A stretch of DNA of 64,000 nt from positions 19,853-83,852 of the forward strand of contig NZ_JBHZAH010000009.1 in assembly GCF_042754225.1 (NCBI RefSeq), in the 5' to 3' direction. The position numbers and the translations under genes were made by a program. This document shows, piece by piece, positions 54,932-63,223 of this stretch (its first letter is position 1; every line of letters begins with the position of its first letter). Source of the DNA: Rhodococcus_G sp042754225. GTDB taxonomy: Bacteria > Actinomycetota > Actinomycetes > Mycobacteriales > Mycobacteriaceae. The notes beneath the pieces are model-generated. The model was not told where the DNA came from. It saw only the letters and a list, made by a program, of their open reading frames with translations, and did no database searches.

Positions 54932-55816
54932 ATGCGTTTGGTAGTTGGATATCTCGCCACCCCGAGCGGTGCCGACGGACTCGCCCTCGCGGTACTGCTC
55001 GCCCGCAGTCTCGGGGCGGAGATCGACATCTGCCTCGTCCTCCCGCCGGAGGAACCGGTCGGTGTGCGGATCCCGACCGAGTCGGCGTACGAGGACCTGC
55101 TGGCCGACCAGGCGGTGGAGTGGTTGGTCGAGGCCCGAGCGACCGTCCCGGACGACGTGGTGGCGCGCACTCACCTGCGGTACCACGAGTCGTTCGCGCA
55201 GGGCCTGCTCGACGCCGCTCGCGAGCTGGACGCATCGTTGATCGTCATCGGCGCGGCCGGGGACGGGCTGCTCGGTCGGCACTCGATCGGGTCGGTCACC
55301 GGCGAACTGCTGCACTGTGCGCATCTGCCGATGGCGTTGGCGCCCCGAGGGATGCGGCACTCGACCGCGAAACGGATCGGTCAGGTCACCTGCGCACTCG
55401 GAACGCGCGCGGGTGCCGACGTGCTGCTTCGGGAGGCGGTGCGGGTCACCGAACTCTCCGGGGCGCCGTTGCGGCTGGTGTCGCTGGTGCCGCTGGACGC
55501 GTCCACGCGGCGGCGGTCCGACACCCAGGCCTCGGCGCGCGAGCGCAGCCTCGCGCATGCCGGCGCCGTCCTCGAGACGGCGAAGACCGCGCTGCCGAAG
55601 GGGATTTCCGTCGACTCGCAGGTCGCGGACGGAACCAGCGTGGAGTCTGCGGTGAGCAAGTTGGAGTGGACGGACGGGGACGTGATGATGGTCGGCTCGA
55701 GCCGACTTGCGCGTCCTCGTCACCTCTTCCTCGGTTCGACGGCGGCCAAGATGCTCCGCGTCGTTCCGGTCCCCATGATCGTCGTTCCGAAAGAGGAGTA
55801 CTCCGACCATGACTGA
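54932..55816 (+). CDS. Tandem-domain universal stress protein
   Basis: 294 residues from ATG 54932 (GAAGG nine bases upstream; the TTG at 54923 is less likely). Two UspA domains lie at about 1-142 and 150-294. The first carries the ATP-binding G-2x-G-9x-G(S) motif as GAAGDGLLGRHSIGS; the second has GSSRLARPRHLFLGST, in which the second glycine is replaced by arginine, so ATP binding by that half may be weaker. Actinobacterial tandem Usps take part in stress, hypoxia or dormancy responses. It is placed between gabD and an amine/amino-acid permease and overlaps the permease by eight bases; such Usp-transporter pairs suggest a regulatory effect on transport, which is inference. Confidence 0.86.
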   Translation: MRLVVGYLATPSGADGLALAVLLARSLGAEIDICLVLPPEEPVGVRIPTESAYEDLLADQAVEWLVEARATVPDDVVARTHLRYHESFAQGLLDAARELDASLIVIGAAGDGLLGRHSIGSVTGELLHCAHLPMALAPRGMRHSTAKRIGQVTCALGTRAGADVLLREAVRVTELSGAPLRLVSLVPLDASTRRRSDTQASARERSLAHAGAVLETAKTALPKGISVDSQVADGTSVESAVSKLEWTDGDVMMVGSSRLARPRHLFLGSTAAKMLRVVPVPMIVVPKEEYSDHD

Positions 55817-57362
55817 CGACAGTGAACGCGAATCCACCGGGTTGGTCTCCAAAGGTCTCGCGGCCGGGAAGGTCGGCACCCTCTCGGGCGCGATCATCGG
55901 GATCTCCTGTGTGGCGCCCGGTTACACGCTGACGGCCAGCATCGGCCTGATCGTGGCCGCGGTGGGACTGAAGATGCCCGCGATCTTCATCGCCGGTTTC
56001 ATCCCGATGTTCCTCACCGCCTACGCGTACCGGGAGCTCAATTCCGAGTCTCCCGACTGCGGCGCGTCGTTCACCTGGTCCACGAAGGCGTTCGGCCCGT
56101 ACGTCGGCTGGATGTGTGGGTGGGGCATGGTGATGGCGACCATCATCGTGCTGTCCAACCTGGCCGCGATCGCGGTGCAGTTCTTCTACCTGTTCCTGGC
56201 CAGGGTCTTCGACCATCCGGGCATAGCGGACCTGGCGGGCAACAAGGCGGTCAACATCGCCACCACACTCGCGTTCCTCGCGCTGGCCACCTGGATTTCG
56301 GGTCGCGGCATCACCACCAGCGAGCGGCTCCAGTTCATCCTCGTCGGCTTCCAGATGGTCGTGCTCCTCGCCTTCGTGATCACGGCGTTCGTGCACGTGG
56401 CGAACGGAACCGCGCCGGCGAACCTCACCTTCAGCCTGTCCTGGTTCAACCCGTTCAGTGGTCTCGCCATCGGAGCCTTCGTGGTCGGGCTGACCGGCTC
56501 GATCTTCGCCTTCTGGGGCTGGGACACCTGCCTGACCCTGGGTGAGGAGTCCAAGGACCCCAAGAAGACGCCCGGACGCGCCGGCTTGCTGTGTGTGGTG
56601 TCGATCCTGATCACCTACCTGCTGGTCGCGGTCGCGGTGATGATGTACGCGGGGGTGGGGGAGGACGGGCTCGGGCTCGGCAACCCTGACAACTCGGAAA
56701 ACGTCTTCGGTGCGCTGGCCGAGCCGGTGCTGGGGCACTGGCCCGGGTTGCTGCTGTTCCTCGCCGTGCTGGCCTCCTCGGCGGCGAGCCTGCAGACGAC
56801 GTTCCTGCCCGCCGCCCGCACCATGCTGGCGATGGGTGCGTACCGCGCGTTCCCGAAGAAGCTCGCCGAGGTCAACCCGAGGTTCCTGGTGCCGACCTAC
56901 GCCACGGTGGTCGCGGGCGTGGTCACTGGCGTGTTCTACACCGTCGTCACCCTGCTCTCGGAGCGAACGCTGCTCGACACCATCGCTGCGCTCGGCATCA
57001 TGATCTGCTGGTACTACGGCATCACGGCATTCGCCTGCGTGTGGTACTTCCGCCACGAGTTGTTCACCAGCGCACGCAACTTCGTGTTCAAGTTCTTGTT
57101 CCCACTGCTCGGCGGGCTCATGCTGGCCGCGGTGTTCGTCATCTCGATCGGGGAGAGCATGAACCCGGACAACGGGAGCGGCGCGTCCATCGGCGGCGTC
57201 GGGCTGGTGTTCTTCATGGGCTTCGGCGTCCTGCTGCTCGGCGCGGTGCTGATGCTGGTCATGCGGATCAGGCAGCCCGACTTCTTCCTGGGCCGGACGT
57301 TGACCCGCGACACCCCGGCCCTCGTCGGCGAGGAGGACGTCGCCGCCGTGACCCGAGGCTGA
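55809..57362 (+). CDS. APC family amino acid/polyamine permease
   Basis: 517 residues from ATG 55809. About 12 membrane helices carry the APC signatures: GTLSGAIIGISCVAPGYTLTASIGLIVAAVG near helix 1, FIPMFLTAYAYRELNSESPDCGASFTWSTKAFGPYVGWMCGW (helix 2-3), FWGWDTCLTLGEESKDPKKTPGRAG (about 237-261, the family's E-E-x-x-x-P loop) and PAARTMLAMGAYRAFPKKLAEVNPRF. The family imports amino acids or polyamines coupled to protons or sodium. Being part of the amine-oxidase unit, it is the likely importer of the amine substrate. Its start overlaps the stress protein gene. Confidence 0.9.
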   Translation: MTDDSERESTGLVSKGLAAGKVGTLSGAIIGISCVAPGYTLTASIGLIVAAVGLKMPAIFIAGFIPMFLTAYAYRELNSESPDCGASFTWSTKAFGPYVGWMCGWGMVMATIIVLSNLAAIAVQFFYLFLARVFDHPGIADLAGNKAVNIATTLAFLALATWISGRGITTSERLQFILVGFQMVVLLAFVITAFVHVANGTAPANLTFSLSWFNPFSGLAIGAFVVGLTGSIFAFWGWDTCLTLGEESKDPKKTPGRAGLLCVVSILITYLLVAVAVMMYAGVGEDGLGLGNPDNSENVFGALAEPVLGHWPGLLLFLAVLASSAASLQTTFLPAARTMLAMGAYRAFPKKLAEVNPRFLVPTYATVVAGVVTGVFYTVVTLLSERTLLDTIAALGIMICWYYGITAFACVWYFRHELFTSARNFVFKFLFPLLGGLMLAAVFVISIGESMNPDNGSGASIGGVGLVFFMGFGVLLLGAVLMLVMRIRQPDFFLGRTLTRDTPALVGEEDVAAVTRG

Positions 57363-57366
57363 GCCG

Positions 57367-57906
57367 GTGGACGTTCTCGCGGGTCGGGTCGCTGCGGCGA
57401 CGAGCGGAGTCGCGGCGGGCGCGCACCTGGTGCTCGCGGTGCTGCTGCTCGGGCAATCTCTCGTGTTGGCAACGGTGTTGGGGGCGATGGCGGGCTGGTG
57501 TCTGAACTGCGCGCGGCATCTGTGGCACGCGCCGAGCCTGCGCACGTGGACCGTCGCGGCGGCGGGAGGTGCGGCGATGCTCGCCGTACACGCCGGGTCG
57601 ATGGCGGTGATGCCACTGTTCGCCGGTGCCCCCGCGATGCATCACCACGGGGGCACCGTGGTGTCCGAGACGCCGGGTGCGATGACCGGAGGGGCGGTCG
57701 ACCTGAGCGGGCTCATGACCGCGTCGATGGGTGCGGTCCTGGTCGCCGAGGTGCTCCTGCTCGCCGGCGCCGCGGCAATCGCTACGTGCTGTCGGCGGCC
57801 GGGGCGGTACCGGGGCCCTGGGCGCTGGCCGGCATCGGCGGGCGCACGTTCGGGACCGTGGGTGTCGCGTCGCTTGCACGTGACGCGGCGAGCTGGATCG
57901 GGATGA
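57367..57906 (+). CDS. Membrane protein of unknown function
   Basis: 179 residues from GTG 57367, five bases after the permease stop. Four hydrophobic segments are visible (about 14-38, 37-50, 60-84, 112-138), with a His/Met cluster (PAMHHHGGTVV, about 88-98) in a loop that could bind metal; a link to copper supply for the amine oxidase is a guess. The last 40 residues are Arg/Gly-rich and may be non-native frame if there is a sequence error. I recognise no family with certainty. Being directly downstream, it probably belongs to the amine operon. Confidence 0.6.
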   Translation: MDVLAGRVAAATSGVAAGAHLVLAVLLLGQSLVLATVLGAMAGWCLNCARHLWHAPSLRTWTVAAAGGAAMLAVHAGSMAVMPLFAGAPAMHHHGGTVVSETPGAMTGGAVDLSGLMTASMGAVLVAEVLLLAGAAAIATCCRRPGRYRGPGRWPASAGARSGPWVSRRLHVTRRAGSG

Positions 57907-58077
57907 GACACAATGCCATTCGACGCACGGGCAGCCTCCGTCGTTGGACTCCGATGCGCCAGAGCCTAGCCCGGAATGGCCCTGCCGCTGGGTGTTTCGG
58001 CCAATTGTCAGGGCTTCATGCGGGTCGCCTCAACACAGCGAGCTCGAGCAGGCGGTGCCGTTCCGGGGGCGGTGCTC

Positions 58078-58617
58078 CTACTCGAGAGCTTCCCGGCCGA
58101 GGAGCCGGCTGACCACCTTGCGATGAAGCTCGGGGTCGGGCTGCGGCAGGCCCATCAGCGCCGCAAGGTAGAGGCCGTCGCCGACGAGCCGCACGATCTC
58201 GGCCTGGACCGGGTCGGCGAACTCTGCGCGCAGGCCGTCGTCCCACGACCGCATCATGTCGATCACGGCCTGTTGCACCTCGCCCTGCTGGCCGTCGACG
58301 GAGCGCAGCGCCGCGATGGTGGACTGGAACAGTGCGAGCTCGTTGGTGGTGCCGGCGTCCAGCGTCTGCAGGTACCACTCGGCAACCGACGATCCGGACT
58401 CGGCGAGTTGCTGGTCGGACCGTTCGCCGAGCCGACGAACCATGCCGGCGAGAAGCGCGTCCTTGCTGCGGAAGTGGTAGAGCAGGCCGCCCTTGGAGAC
58501 GCCGGCCTCGGCGGCCACGGCCTCGAGCGTGACCTGCGAGAGTCCGCGCTCGAGCAGCAGTCTCTCGAGCGCATCGAGGATTCGGTCGCGGGTGCTCGCC
58601 GCGGGGGTCGCGGTCAT
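58078..58617 (-). CDS. TetR family transcriptional repressor of the adjacent MFS pump
   Basis: 179 residues from ATG 58617. The N-terminal TetR helix-turn-helix is typical: RDRILDALERLLLERGLSQVTLEAVAAEAGVSKGGLLYHFRSKDALLAGMV, with the recognition helix at about 40-50. The C-terminal domain (about 65-179) is the ligand-binding part and varies freely. It is divergent from the MFS gene; two 26-base palindromes lie in the 126-base gap between them, the expected arrangement for autorepression and control of efflux. The ligand is unknown. Confidence 0.92.
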   Translation of the reverse strand: MTATPAASTRDRILDALERLLLERGLSQVTLEAVAAEAGVSKGGLLYHFRSKDALLAGMVRRLGERSDQQLAESGSSVAEWYLQTLDAGTTNELALFQSTIAALRSVDGQQGEVQQAVIDMMRSWDDGLRAEFADPVQAEIVRLVGDGLYLAALMGLPQPDPELHRKVVSRLLGREALE

Positions 58618-58640
58618 CGCTGGTGTCCTGTCACGGATAT

Positions 58641-58666
58641 CACTGTACCGGCTGGACGGTTTACTG
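58641..58666. promoter_or_regulatory. TetR operator copy 1
   Basis: CACTGTACCG-GCTGGA-CGGTTTACTG is a palindrome with inner arms ACCG/CGGT and outer arms CACTG/TACTG. It is the copy nearest to the TetR gene and differs from copy 2 at two of 26 positions, both in the right arm. Confidence 0.7.
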
Positions 58667-58681
58667 TTAGCCTGGGTCGGT

Positions 58682-58707
58682 CACTGTACCGGCTGGACGG
58701 TTCAGTG
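58682..58707. promoter_or_regulatory. TetR operator copy 2
   Basis: CACTGTACCG-GCTGGA-CGGTTCAGTG is a nearly perfect palindrome: CACTG pairs with CAGTG and ACCG with CGGT around a six-base core. It lies 37 bases before the MFS start and 41 bases (about four helical turns) from copy 1, so two dimers would sit on the same face of the DNA. Confidence 0.75.
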
Positions 58708-58743
58708 TGGATTCCTCTGATTTCGAGCTGAGTGGGAGCAACC

Positions 58744-60270
58744 GTGTCTGTCACCACAGACAAGAAACCGATCGACGATGCGACCGACGTCCGGGCGAGT
58801 GGCCGCGACTGGCTGGGCCTGGTCGTGCTGGCCCTTGCCGTGCTGCTGATCTCCGTCGACGCCACGGTCCTGGACCTCGCGTTGCCGTTCATCAGCGCCG
58901 ACCTGGCGCCCAGCAGCACCCAGCTGCTGTGGATCATCGACGTCTACTCGTTCGTCCTCGCCGGACTGCTCATCACCATGGGCACCCTCGGCGACCGGAT
59001 CGGCCGACGCCGGTTGCTGCTGATCGGCGCCGCCGGATTCGGTGTCGCGTCGGCGATCGCGGCGTTCGCCGCGAGCCCGGAGATGCTGATCGCGGCCCGT
59101 GTGCTGCAGGGTGTCTCCGGCGCGACGCTGATGCCCGCGACGCTCGGCCTGATCCGGACCATGTTCGTCAACCCGCGTCAGCGGACCACCGCGATCGGCG
59201 TGTGGGGAGCGATGGCCGGTGGCGGCGCCGCGGCCGGACCGCTGGTCGGCGGCTGGCTGCTCGAGCACTTCTGGTGGGGTTCGGTGTTCCTGGTGAACCT
59301 GCCGGTGATGGCCACACTGATCGTGTTCGGGCCGATGGTGATCCGGGAGTCCAAGGATCCGAAACCGGGTCGTTTCGACCTGCCGAGCGCGGCATTGTCG
59401 ATGCTGGCCATGGTTCCTCTCGTGTACGCGGTCAAGGAGTCGGTGGCACACGGTCCCGACCTGACCCTGGCCGCGGTCGGTGCGGTGGGACTGCTCGCCG
59501 GCTACGCGTTCGTCCGCAGGCAGACGCGCCTCGAGAACCCGATGATCGACCTTCGGTTGTTCCGTCGCGCGGCCTTCACCACCGCGGTGCTGACCAACCT
59601 GCTCTCGGTGTTCGCGCTCGCCGGTGTGCTGTTCTTCGGCTCGCAGTACCTGCAGTTGGTGCTCGGCAAGACCCCGCTGCAGGCCGGACTGCTGATGCTT
59701 CCGGGTACCGCGACGAGCATCGTGTTCTCGTTGCTGGCCGCGTGGTTCGTGCGCAGGTGGCGGCCGGGGACGGTGCTGTCGATCGGGCTCGCCGTCGCCG
59801 CGATCGGTGCTGCCGCGATGATGTGGCTGCAGGCCGACGGCGGCCCCGCGATGTTCGTGGGCGGCTTCGTGCTGATCGGTTCGGGCGTCGGTATCGCGCT
59901 GACGCTGACCTCGGACCTGGTGGTCAGCTCGGTCGAGCCCGAGCGGGCCGGTGCGGCCTCGGCGGTGTCCGAGACGGCGTACGAACTGGGCGTCGCGCTC
60001 GGCGTCGCGATTCTCGGCAGCGTGGTGCTGGCGATGTTCCGTCGGGGACTGGACGTCTCGGCGCTCGCCGGTGATGCCGGGCACGCCGCGCAGGAGACCC
60101 TCGGCGGTGCGGTGGCGGTCGCGAAGTCGGTGCCGCAGGAGGTCGGGGCCGCCCTGGTCGAGTCCGCGCACCAGTCGTTCGTCAGCGGTATGCACGTGGC
60201 CGCCGCAATCACCGCGGTGATCCTGTTGGTCACCTCCGTGCTCGTCCACCGGTTGATGCGTACCCGCTAG
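58744..60270 (+). CDS. MFS multidrug efflux transporter (DHA2, 14-TM)
   Basis: 508 residues from GTG 58744; GGGAG sits five bases upstream, and the in-frame GTG 58732 lies before that site and is less likely. The MFS motif A is GTLGDRIGRRRLLL, preceded by helix 1 with VDATVLDLALPFIS (the DHA2 D-x-T-x-V-N-x-A-L-P-like segment) and followed by RVLQGVSGATLMPATLGLI and the motif C-like GAMAGGGAAAGPLVGGWLL. About 14 helices are predicted, the EmrB/QacA type that exports drugs, dyes or toxic lipids by proton antiport. It is controlled by the divergent TetR gene. The stop overlaps the stop of treZ by three bases. Confidence 0.93.
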   Translation: MSVTTDKKPIDDATDVRASGRDWLGLVVLALAVLLISVDATVLDLALPFISADLAPSSTQLLWIIDVYSFVLAGLLITMGTLGDRIGRRRLLLIGAAGFGVASAIAAFAASPEMLIAARVLQGVSGATLMPATLGLIRTMFVNPRQRTTAIGVWGAMAGGGAAAGPLVGGWLLEHFWWGSVFLVNLPVMATLIVFGPMVIRESKDPKPGRFDLPSAALSMLAMVPLVYAVKESVAHGPDLTLAAVGAVGLLAGYAFVRRQTRLENPMIDLRLFRRAAFTTAVLTNLLSVFALAGVLFFGSQYLQLVLGKTPLQAGLLMLPGTATSIVFSLLAAWFVRRWRPGTVLSIGLAVAAIGAAAMMWLQADGGPAMFVGGFVLIGSGVGIALTLTSDLVVSSVEPERAGAASAVSETAYELGVALGVAILGSVVLAMFRRGLDVSALAGDAGHAAQETLGGAVAVAKSVPQEVGAALVESAHQSFVSGMHVAAAITAVILLVTSVLVHRLMRTR

Positions 60271-62024
60271 GGGGCGTCCAGGATCACGAACGAGTGGCCG
60301 GGGACGACGATGGCCGAGGCGGTCTGATCCTGGGTCGGTGGGTCCCACCACAGCAGTGGGCGCCCACCGACCGGGACCGTCACCGGGCTCGGTCCGAGGT
60401 TGCAGGCCAGTCGGATGTCGCCGCGCACGAGCACGATCCAGCGTTCGTCCTCGTCGTAGTCCACGACGAGGTGCTCGAGCCACGGATCGGTGAGCTCGGC
60501 TCGCTCGGCCCGCAGAGCGATGAGCGCGCGGTAGCAGTCGTGTAGGCGCCGGTGGTCGGGCTCGGAGAGCTCGCCCCAGTTCAGCTTGGATCGCAAAAAG
60601 GTCTGCGGGTCCTGCGGATCGGGCACCGCGTCGCTGCCCCAGCCGTGCCCGGCGAACTCCGCACGCCTGCCCGCGGCGGTGGCCAGGGCCAGCTCGGGTT
60701 CCGGATGCGAGGTGAAGAACTGGAACGGGGTGCTCGCGCCCCACTCCTCGCCCATGAACAGCATGGGGGTGTACGGAGATCCGAGCACCAGCGCCGCCTT
60801 GATCGCGAGCTGGCCCGCCGACAGGTAGCTGCCGGGACGGTCACCGACCGCCCGATTGCCGACCTGGTCGTGGGTGCACGTGTAGGCGAGCAGCGCGCTG
60901 GCGGGGGTGCGCCGGACGTCGAGCGGACGGCCGTGGGTGCGGCCCCGGAAGCTGGAGAAGGTGCCGGCATGGAAGAAGCCCTGCCGCAGCGTGCTCGCCA
61001 GACACTGCAGGGAGCCGAAATCGCCGTAGTAGCCTTGCCGTTCGCCCGACACGGCGGCGTGCACCGCGTGGTGGATGTCGTCGTTCCACTGCGCATCGAG
61101 GCCGTAGCCGCCCGCCGACCGCGGCGCGATCAGGACCGGGTCGTTGAGGTCGGACTCCGCGACCAACGTGAGCGGCCTGCGGAGGTGGGCCGAGAGCGTC
61201 TGCGTCTCGACGGCCACGTCCTCGAGCAGGTGGGTGGCGGTGCGGTCGTCGAGCGCGTGGACGGCGTCGATACGCAGACCGTCGATGTGGAAGTCGCGCA
61301 GCCAGCGCAGCGCGTTGTCGATGATGTAGCGGCGCACCTCACCCGAGGACGGCCCGGAGATGTTGACGCCTCGCCCCCACGGGTTGGCGGTCTCGGACAG
61401 GTACGGGGCGTAGCGGTCGAGGTAGTTGCCGGACGGCCCGAGGTGGTTGTAGACCACGTCGAGGATGACGCCGAGCCCACGGCGGTGGCAGGCGTCGACC
61501 AGGCGCTGCAGGCCGTCCGGACCGCCGTACGGCTCGTGCACCGTGTACCAGAGGACGCCGTCGTAGCCCCAGCCGCTCTCGCCGTTGAAACCGTTGACCG
61601 GCATCAGTTCGACGAAGCCGACCCCGAGGTCCACGAGGTGGTCGAGGCGCTCGACCGCCGCGTCGAAAGTGCCCTCGGCGGTGAACGTTCCGACGTGCAG
61701 TTCGTAGACGACGCTGCCGGCGAGCTGACGTCCCGTCCACTGCGCGTCGGTCCACGCATCGGGGTCGAGTGCGTGCAGCTGCGAGGGGGAGTGCACACCG
61801 TCGGGCTGGCGAGGCGACCGCGGGTCGGGCAGCACCGTCGGATCGTCGTCGAGTACGAACCCGTACCTGCTGTCGGCGCGCGCGGGAAGATCCGCGCGCC
61901 ACCAACCGTCGTCGTCGCGGGACATGGGGTGCAGATCGCCGTCCAGGTGCAGCCGAACTCGGCTCGGAAGTGGTGCCCAGACCTCGAACCGGTACGTCGT
62001 CGGCGTTGCGACAGATTGGGTCAC
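60267..62024 (-). CDS. treZ: Malto-oligosyltrehalose trehalohydrolase TreZ
   Basis: 585 residues from GTG 62024; GTG 62042 would add six residues and neither has a good ribosome binding site. TreZ hydrolyses maltooligosyl trehalose to release trehalose. An N-terminal E-set domain (YRFEVWAPLPSRVRLHLDG) is followed by a GH13 barrel: VYELHVGTFTAEGTFDAAVERL, ELMPVNGFNGESGWGYDGVLWYTVHEPYGGP, ILDVVYNHLGPSGNYLDRY, FHIDGLRIDAVHAL (catalytic Asp), LVAESDLND (acid Glu) and YTCTHDQVGNRA. In mycobacteria treZ is next to treY and treX; here neither is seen and a cyclase gene precedes it. Confidence 0.94.
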   Translation of the reverse strand: MTQSVATPTTYRFEVWAPLPSRVRLHLDGDLHPMSRDDDGWWRADLPARADSRYGFVLDDDPTVLPDPRSPRQPDGVHSPSQLHALDPDAWTDAQWTGRQLAGSVVYELHVGTFTAEGTFDAAVERLDHLVDLGVGFVELMPVNGFNGESGWGYDGVLWYTVHEPYGGPDGLQRLVDACHRRGLGVILDVVYNHLGPSGNYLDRYAPYLSETANPWGRGVNISGPSSGEVRRYIIDNALRWLRDFHIDGLRIDAVHALDDRTATHLLEDVAVETQTLSAHLRRPLTLVAESDLNDPVLIAPRSAGGYGLDAQWNDDIHHAVHAAVSGERQGYYGDFGSLQCLASTLRQGFFHAGTFSSFRGRTHGRPLDVRRTPASALLAYTCTHDQVGNRAVGDRPGSYLSAGQLAIKAALVLGSPYTPMLFMGEEWGASTPFQFFTSHPEPELALATAAGRRAEFAGHGWGSDAVPDPQDPQTFLRSKLNWGELSEPDHRRLHDCYRALIALRAERAELTDPWLEHLVVDYDEDERWIVLVRGDIRLACNLGPSPVTVPVGGRPLLWWDPPTQDQTASAIVVPGHSFVILDAP

Positions 62025-62089
62025 GGTGCCAGCATGCCGCACCGGGCCGCGCTGCGCAGGCGCGCGGGGTCACCGACTCGCGGCGACGC

Positions 62090-62860
62090 TCATGGGTTCT
62101 CCCGGTGCTGGACCGGTTCGGCGACGACGGTCGGCTCGGCGCGACCCCTCAGTGTGACGCTCCGGCCGGTCGTCCAGTGTTGCGACTCTTCGTCGGCCGC
62201 TGCCGCGACGGCATGCCCCGACGCGAAGGTCCGGGTGCCGCAGGACTTCGCGATGCCGGACAGGCGCGCGGCCTCGTTGACGGGATCGCCGATGACGGTG
62301 TACTCGTAGCGCTGCTCGGCCCCGATGTTGCCGGCGAAGACCTCTCCGAACGCCACGCCGATGCCGAAGTCGATCGAGTGGAGTGCGCCCAGGGTGCGTC
62401 TGAGGCATCGAGCGGTCGCGAGCGCGAAGCCGGCCGGGTCCGCCACCGGTCGCGGCGTGCCGAAGATGGCGAGTGCCGCATCACCCTCGAACTTGTTGAC
62501 GAAGCCGTGGTGACCTTCGACCGCGGTCACCACGATCCGGAAGAACTGGTTGAGTACGGCGGCGACCTCGGCCGGCGGTCGGGTGGCCGCGAGCGACGTG
62601 GAGCCGACGAGGTCGAAGAACAGAACTGCGGCCTCGGTGACTTCGCCGCCCGCCAGGCCGGCGCCGTCCGGCAGCGAATCGCGTTCGAGTGCCCGGCGCG
62701 CCACGTCGCGGCCGACGTGCCTGCACAGGAGGTCGTGCAGACGTTCACGCTCGGCCAATCCACGCACGATCTCGTCGAACTGCGCCGCCTCGTGAGCGGC
62801 GTCGTGTCGTGGGGCGTTCGAGTCGATGACCTTGGTGAGGTACCGCTCGTGGCTGAACAT
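62090..62860 (-). CDS. Soluble class III adenylate/guanylate cyclase
   Basis: 256 residues from ATG 62860, with AGGAAG eight bases upstream. The C-terminal 190 residues form a complete class III catalytic domain: metal-binding Asp83 (LFFDLVGST) and Asp127 (KFEGDAALAIFG), purine-specifying Lys123 and Asp192, and transition-state Asn195 and Arg199 (IGDPVNEAARL). The Lys/Asp pair favours ATP, so cAMP is the likely product. The N-terminal 60 residues (HEAAQFDEIVRGLAERERLHDLLCRHVGRDVARRALERD) look like the region that follows the HAMP linker in membrane-bound mycobacterial cyclases such as Rv1318c-1320c, but no transmembrane segments are encoded upstream. Either the protein is a genuine soluble form or the membrane part was lost. 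Confidence 0.88.
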   Translation of the reverse strand: MFSHERYLTKVIDSNAPRHDAAHEAAQFDEIVRGLAERERLHDLLCRHVGRDVARRALERDSLPDGAGLAGGEVTEAAVLFFDLVGSTSLAATRPPAEVAAVLNQFFRIVVTAVEGHHGFVNKFEGDAALAIFGTPRPVADPAGFALATARCLRRTLGALHSIDFGIGVAFGEVFAGNIGAEQRYEYTVIGDPVNEAARLSGIAKSCGTRTFASGHAVAAAADEESQHWTTGRSVTLRGRAEPTVVAEPVQHRENP

Positions 62861-62947
62861 TGCCCTGACTTCCTACTCGTGACGGCATCCGGACAGGTCC
62901 GAGATGCTTGCAGGTCAATCCTGGGCCGGACGCGTCGGGATGTAGCC

Positions 62948-62961
62948 AGTAGTCGACTACT
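62948..62961. promoter_or_regulatory. Perfect 14-bp palindrome upstream of the cyclase gene
   Basis: AGTAGTCGACTACT is a perfect inverted repeat located 88 bases before the cyclase start in the 363-base divergent gap 62861-63223. No known regulator is matched. Apart from this, the gap shows a TTGACC-like element on the minus strand and the TAGATT box of the rightward gene; no coding sequence is supported in it. Confidence 0.4.
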
Positions 62962-63211
62962 CCAATCGCGATCCGCGTGGCGCCCGGCCGCTGCGTAGTC
63001 GCCCGACAGCCGCCCAGTGACCCGCAGGCCACAGCACTCGGAACGGCGGCGGGTCCGGGGGTGTGCCGCGATGTCGGCGCCGACACTGTCCCGTCATCAC
63101 CGAGGATCGCCGCCGTCGCGACGGGCGGGTCGAGACCGCCATTCTCCGGACGCTCGAGGTGCCGCATTGATCAAGTCGTCGACAGGGGTGCTCTGTTGTG
63201 TGGAAGCGAGC

Positions 63212-63217
63212 TAGATT
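63212..63217 (+). promoter_or_regulatory. -10 box for a leaderless transcript of the last gene
   Basis: TAGATT ends six bases before the ATG at 63224, with no ribosome binding site, again giving the leaderless arrangement seen at 31306 and 47512. Confidence 0.45.
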
Positions 63218-63223
63218 CCGGGT

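Noticed and set aside
58732..58743. GTG 58732 as MFS start
   Set aside because: It lies before GGGAG that serves GTG 58744; starting upstream would leave no ribosome binding site.
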